From positions 1,736,001 through 1,800,000 of the forward strand of contig CAXXIH010000008.1 of assembly GCA_963663365.2 (NCBI GenBank): a stretch of 64,000 nt of DNA. The letters run 5' to 3'. The notes beneath the pieces were generated by a model, which made no database searches, was not told the origin of the DNA, and was given only the letters and a program-made list of their open reading frames with translations. Below are positions 61,401 to 64,000 of this stretch, piece after piece (position 1 is the stretch's first letter; each line of letters starts with the position of its first letter). A program made the translations under genes and the position numbers. This DNA is from G963663365 sp963663365. Lineage in GTDB: Bacteria > Hinthialibacterota > Hinthialibacteria > Hinthialibacterales > G963663365.

Positions 61401-61886
61401 TTGGATCAGTTCCATGGTCCCGTCACCATTCAGATCGGCCAGTGCCGGACCGGAACAGAAGACTTGCCCCATATCGGTTTGCCAGACAACATTTCCCGCG
61501 CCATCCAGACAGGTAAACATGCCCTTATTATCACCGGCATAAATAAGTGGACTTTGTCCATCACGTTTCAGGATGGCCGGATAAGTCGAGTAACGTCCCC
61601 GCGAATCGAAACGCCATAGTTCCTTTCCCGTACCATCTATTACAATCATGTTTTCATAGGCAGCCGTAAGAATTTCATCGTCCCCGTCTCCATCCAAATC
61701 AGCGACCATGGGCGCACCTTCCATAATCATGTCCGGATCAGCAACCCACAATTGCTCAATTTCCAAGGCATCGGCAGAAGGCACAATAAATCCCGCAATC
61801 AAGGCGAAAAATAATGCATATAATACTGAGCGGTTTTCAGAGTCCTGGGAAATATCGATACAAAAAACGGATGGGTACTTTGGCAT
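58494..61886 (-). CDS. Secreted propeller plus GH123/DUF4091-like glycosidase
   Basis: 1130 residues; hydrophobic export segment at about 22-40 (LYALFFALIAGFIVPSADA). The first third (about 45-420) is a PQQ/FG-GAP-type beta-propeller with repeated VADLDGDGDDEIL, ALADLNGDGTMEL and VGDFDADGRADLF loops. A Cys motif (ASCGCPDGSR) and beta-sandwich region follow. From about 690 to the end the sequence matches the GH123/DUF4091 fold: VMRLCCWASYND, the adjacent acid pair in ALYPHDEPGGHG (about Asp892-Glu893) and the typical end ESLWGPVGFEYALVYVNEDG with SRRWEAVRESMEDVRILTAL. GH123 enzymes remove N-acetylgalactosamine by substrate-assisted catalysis with an Asp-Glu pair; activity here is inferred. ATG with GAGGAG eight bases upstream. 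Confidence 0.82.
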   Translation of the reverse strand: MPKYPSVFCIDISQDSENRSVLYALFFALIAGFIVPSADALEIEQLWVADPDMIMEGAPMVADLDGDGDDEILTAAYENMIVIDGTGKELWRFDSRGRYSTYPAILKRDGQSPLIYAGDNKGMFTCLDGAGNVVWQTDMGQVFCSGPALADLNGDGTMELIQGEQGGMLRVLDAMNGKEKWNVQLEGACSCPAVADLDNDGSLEIVIATGKGKIIALDASGNTVWEFDMGSEAQFWAICSPVIFADSAGQTCIASGSSAGRIYCLNTEGHLLWERTVRGSVASTLSVGDFDADGRADLFLVTELGVVYRLNEDGRVLWDIDTQGRSLAPGAIIDLDGDGTLEYMLSTQRGNLLVFNGAGEIVFSHQFNNRTINMTAAFGDIVRERPGLEFAVTGGESGMMFCFGVPAPVDTAAQWRTYRADNHLTGTWFGLSGTDEVRMTPENLEWDRIVSGDDITFQISNPMAGDEILKAQASCGCPDGSRQVAVGQIVGKKGLLKIPITVTAPGVYRFEWMLKDAVGSTLVSGSREITLHPYRNDQALAKRAVLALQEIIGDSEVSTNDRGLKAVMLREARAIEKEAQALESLQDAAPGSPPSFCENLFSRTAALNSRAKRALALADTATSILKNAPDSKVVAFEGTMWENRDVELQLPEDVKIPLEISRRCVPGEHEPVSIKLLNVTLDPVRVAVHSKTQSGGPAVTAYEVKQVPTNLGTFAWDPIVSLEGGKLTIPPLETREVWFDIDLSNVQAGMHKVDVVFDLGADRIEAAIALEVLPFAMAGPDVMRLCCWASYNDDAVNDLLAHGGNVFTAGLPPVAVGEGDSPQLKIDFTTLDKFIAPFAGYDVFLLMNGIPNLGVPMESEAYVPRLADYFDQVMKHMESKGITEDCVALYPHDEPGGHGWDTVNHYILFARQGLKARPSLQFYVNGGGDLAMFEALNEVASIWCPSFYMFAEDTPEMEFIRKSGKILWSYDCGYAYARPIGANTKTINVVAQYRMQAVHGFNFGTDGIGYWCYNVGESLWGPVGFEYALVYVNEDGTSTSSRRWEAVRESMEDVRILTALRNKLDDPAIPASIKKQIRALLNGTVDELSRQTLKEAQLGVARYMLDASNNDATVEQFRNEMMDCIKSLAK

Positions 61887-62080
61887 GAGTTTCTCTCCTC
61901 GCTGATAAGGAACGGTAAAAATTCAGGTGCGGTCCCCAGACGATTCCTCAATAATCCGCCGAACCTGGCTTACAGTATTGCCATCAAGGCTCTTGACCTC
62001 AAGTTCATTCTTTTCGTATTGTGGTATTGACGATAATATACATAGAGTGGAAAGGCGAGTGGGATTTCGGGAATAACGCT

Positions 62081-62677
62081 ATGAATGGCAGAATACGCGC
62101 GTTCACTCTGATCGAACTTTTGATCGTCGTCGCTATTATCGGAATCCTGGCGGCGATTGCGGTCCCCAATTTTCTCAATGCACGTATCCGGGCCAGTGTG
62201 GCCCGGGTAGAGGCTGACTTTCGTTCGCTGGCAACCGCGATTGAATCATACCGTCTGGATACCAACGCCTACATGCCCTATCCCCAATGGGGCAGCCATA
62301 CCAGCCCGCTTTATTTTAATGCGCTGAGCACTCCAATTGCCTATCTAACAAGTGCGGAGTCGGTAGACGATCCTTTCCAGGTGAGGGAAGACCAAGATGG
62401 TGAAGGCGGACTGCGGTATGGCTATTTCGATCCAACTTTGCCCGATGGCCCACGGCAGAAATTTCATCGTTCCGGCGCCATGCAATATTATAAAGGCATC
62501 GAGATGCCCGGCAGCTACCAATGGTGGATTATCTCTCGTGGCCCGGATCGTGTGATGGATGGCGATAGCGGTGGCGCGGTGGGACCATCAGGGCGCGCGG
62601 GTGACAATATCTTCCTGGTCTATGAGCCTTCGAACGGTATCCAAAGCAATGGCGATCTGCACCGCTTCGGGCCGTGA
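62081..62677 (+). CDS. Pseudopilin-like protein (type II secretion G type)
   Basis: 198 residues. A six-residue leader precedes the prepilin cleavage/methylation motif AFTLIELLIVVAIIGILAAI (Glu at +5), which is standard except that Ala replaces the usual Gly before Phe. The helix continues into AVPNFLNARIRASVARVEAD, and the globular part has the GspG-like SLATAIESYRLDTNAYMPYP and later WWIISRGPDRVMDGDSG. Single copies of such proteins are numerous in several candidate phyla and need not belong to a secretion cluster. The frame opens at a GTG (62021), but the ATG at 62081 gives the short leader and is chosen. It is divergent from the glycosidase gene. Confidence 0.88.
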   Translation: MNGRIRAFTLIELLIVVAIIGILAAIAVPNFLNARIRASVARVEADFRSLATAIESYRLDTNAYMPYPQWGSHTSPLYFNALSTPIAYLTSAESVDDPFQVREDQDGEGGLRYGYFDPTLPDGPRQKFHRSGAMQYYKGIEMPGSYQWWIISRGPDRVMDGDSGGAVGPSGRAGDNIFLVYEPSNGIQSNGDLHRFGP

Positions 62678-62696
62678 CATCTAAAGGGCTTCCGAT

Positions 62697-63653
62697 TTAG
62701 CATTGGGAGGCCACGGCCTCAGCAAGGACCGCCAGAAAACGCGGATCCGAGTTGATGCAGGGGACGTGAACAACTTCCAACCCGGGGTGCTCCGTATAAA
62801 ACATTCTACCTTCAAGTTCAGTTTCGGCATTATCGGCAAAAAAACCAAACGGGAAATACGCAACCTTTTTTATTCCCTTTCGCTCCATACGGGCCAGCGT
62901 TCTCTCCATATCGGGCTGTGTCCATTTGCCTCCGCGCTCGTGATTGAGCCAGGCAATGGTTACCGCTTTGAATTTATCGTGCAACTCACGTAAGAACAAA
63001 CAGTAGAGACGAATAACAGCATGCAGTCCGGTGTTTTTAATTCCCGGTGGCGGTTGCACGATCGTTCCATGCGATGAGAGAATAAGTCCTGCTTCTAAAC
63101 AGTTCTCCTCTTTCCAGCCTTGCTGTTCTAAATGTTCCAAGAGATGTTTCACAAGCACATGCACCGATTGCGTTGCCAACGCATCACACGATAAAACCTC
63201 GGCATGTGATGCATTGTTATCCGGTGTAATTTCCGCAAGAAATTCCGGAATGAATCCCGATGTAAAATCGGAATCGAAGGCATACATGGGAATAACAAAT
63301 ACTCGATTACCAGGTGACGCTACAAGATTCTGCAATACCGTTTCCATACGCGGGTTGCGGAACTCATACGCGGCATGCACATTGGCATCGATTCCGCGGT
63401 CTTTCAGAGCGGCCTTCAATGCAGATACCTGCGCCTGAGTAATTTCTTCCAAAGGCGATGAGTAGTCCTGCTCAAGCCAAGTACGTTTTCGCCCAAATGC
63501 CCGATAAGCACCGATTATGGGAAAAAGAAATTTTGGGATTGGCGCCACACGCGCTGTCAGTTTGGTGAGAATCCGGTATGAATAGAGATACTGGTCTATG
63601 AGCCGCGCTTGTGGCGGTTCTCCATAGCTGACCAAGACGACATGGATGTTCAT
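62697..63653 (-). CDS. hemH: Ferrochelatase (haem synthesis)
   Basis: 318 residues. Inserts iron into a porphyrin at the end of haem synthesis. The N-terminal VVLVSYGEPPQ and RTWLEQDYSSPLEEITQAQV, the metal-site His in GLILSSHGT (about residue 195) and the Glu in FPFGFFADNAETELEG (about residue 278) are the family's main markers. It could use protoporphyrin or coproporphyrin; sequence alone does not decide here. The family's usual length is kept. The frame starts at TTG 63659; the ATG at 63653, eight bases past the PPOX stop, is preferred. Operon with the PPOX gene upstream. Confidence 0.88.
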   Translation of the reverse strand: MNIHVVLVSYGEPPQARLIDQYLYSYRILTKLTARVAPIPKFLFPIIGAYRAFGRKRTWLEQDYSSPLEEITQAQVSALKAALKDRGIDANVHAAYEFRNPRMETVLQNLVASPGNRVFVIPMYAFDSDFTSGFIPEFLAEITPDNNASHAEVLSCDALATQSVHVLVKHLLEHLEQQGWKEENCLEAGLILSSHGTIVQPPPGIKNTGLHAVIRLYCLFLRELHDKFKAVTIAWLNHERGGKWTQPDMERTLARMERKGIKKVAYFPFGFFADNAETELEGRMFYTEHPGLEVVHVPCINSDPRFLAVLAEAVASQC

Positions 63654-63661
63654 ACTCAAGT

Positions 63662-64000
63662 TCAGGCTGCCTTCGATTGAATATAGGTTTCAGTGCTTTC
63701 CGCTGCCTTGAATCCGCTAACTAATGCATCATTCATTGAAATGCCGCAGAGATAATTCCCGGCCAGTTCCAATCCCGGGAACTGTTTTAATTCTTGTTGA
63801 ACGGCTTCCACAATACTCGGATGCCCAACAGGCGGCTGAGCAATGGCCGGTGTCCAGCGCGTAATATAAGTTGTTGATGGTTCCTGGCGGATATTCAACG
63901 AGCGCTGCAGATCCTCACGTACGAGCGCAATCAGCTCATCATCGCTTAAATCGACATATTCAGGATGGCGCGCACCACCGACAAACTGATTTAAGATAAC
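63662..64000 (-). CDS. hemY: Protoporphyrinogen/coproporphyrinogen oxidase, C-terminal part (cut by window edge)
   Basis: Only the last 112 residues are in the window; the gene continues beyond 64000. The visible part carries the FAD-dependent oxidase (HemY/HemG-type PPOX) signatures FVGGARHPEYVDLSDDELIA, ITRWTPAIAQPPVGH and the C-terminal FAD loop LAGNYLCGISMNDALVSGFK. It oxidises a porphyrinogen to a porphyrin, the substrate of the ferrochelatase encoded eight bases downstream, so the two form a haem operon. Oxygen use is typical of the family. Confidence 0.9.
   Translation of the reverse strand, partial: VILNQFVGGARHPEYVDLSDDELIALVREDLQRSLNIRQEPSTTYITRWTPAIAQPPVGHPSIVEAVQQELKQFPGLELAGNYLCGISMNDALVSGFKAAESTETYIQSKAA

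Overview
The window looks like a piece of chromosome from a Gram-negative, probably uncultured-lineage bacterium. TonB-dependent transport, TPR and possible lipoproteins, type II-style pseudopilins and many signal-peptide proteins imply a double membrane. A set of dockerin, IPT/TIG, parallel beta-helix, FG-GAP, WD40, Kelch and SUMF1-fold surface proteins, plus a GH123/DUF4091-like glycosidase, recalls candidate phyla such as Sumerlaeota, Hydrogenedentota, Hinthialibacterota or Omnitrophota. That placement is inference from protein style; no rRNA or intact tRNA gene was seen. A haem pair (PPOX and ferrochelatase) at the right edge suggests respiration.

Layout. 1-4.2 kb: phage-like scraps (serine recombinase with a 40-bp dyad before it, orphan terminase small subunit), a secreted unknown and a DUF4268 nuclease-like protein. 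4.5-18 kb: a minus-strand surface/regulation block with two large SUMF1-fold secreted proteins (one also carrying 28 WD40 and 6 Kelch repeats), a pseudopilin-like protein, a FecR-type anti-sigma, its ECF sigma factor and an FG-GAP protein; a second FG-GAP protein diverges at 18.3 kb. 20-26.5 kb: a scarred region with a broken IMPase/ADP-ribosylglycohydrolase gene, a beta-helix protein, a headless gene fragment, a run of four adjacent stem-loops (candidate structured RNA), a membrane thioredoxin and an in-frame chimera of a symporter stub with a ParB-like fragment. 27-30 kb: a PHP-glycosyltransferase fusion. 30.3-43 kb: a plus-strand TonB system: secreted beta-helix protein, TPR protein, TonB-dependent receptor, then DUF3450, long ExbB (TtpC type), ExbB, ExbD, TonB and TPR. 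The long ExbB carries a cytoplasmic CBS pair, which I regard as the most unusual gene here. 43-46 kb: a second scar with a tRNA 3'-end remnant and its terminator inside a decayed integrase-like tail, then a HigBA toxin-antitoxin pair with a clear operator, and an O-methyltransferase. 46.3-54 kb: a 2593-residue secreted protein with an N-terminal dockerin and a C-terminal cohesin-like domain. 54.5-56.4 kb: LytS/LytTR two-component pair. 57-62.7 kb: EF-hand-like protein, glycosidase, pseudopilin-like protein. 62.7-64 kb: haem genes.

How it fits together (inference). The ECF sigma/FecR pair is not next to the TonB receptor, and that receptor has no visible signalling domain, so the pair more likely serves the neighbouring surface proteins; a TGACCGA element next to an A- or T-tract lies upstream of the sigma gene and of both SUMF1 genes. 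Many exported proteins have calcium-type loops (dockerin, FG-GAP, EF-hand), consistent with a calcium-stabilised cell surface. The two gene-poor scars (23-26.5 and 43-44 kb) share a repeated element and both hold fragments of mobile genes. All coordinates, starts and motif positions were read by eye; no search or folding program was run.
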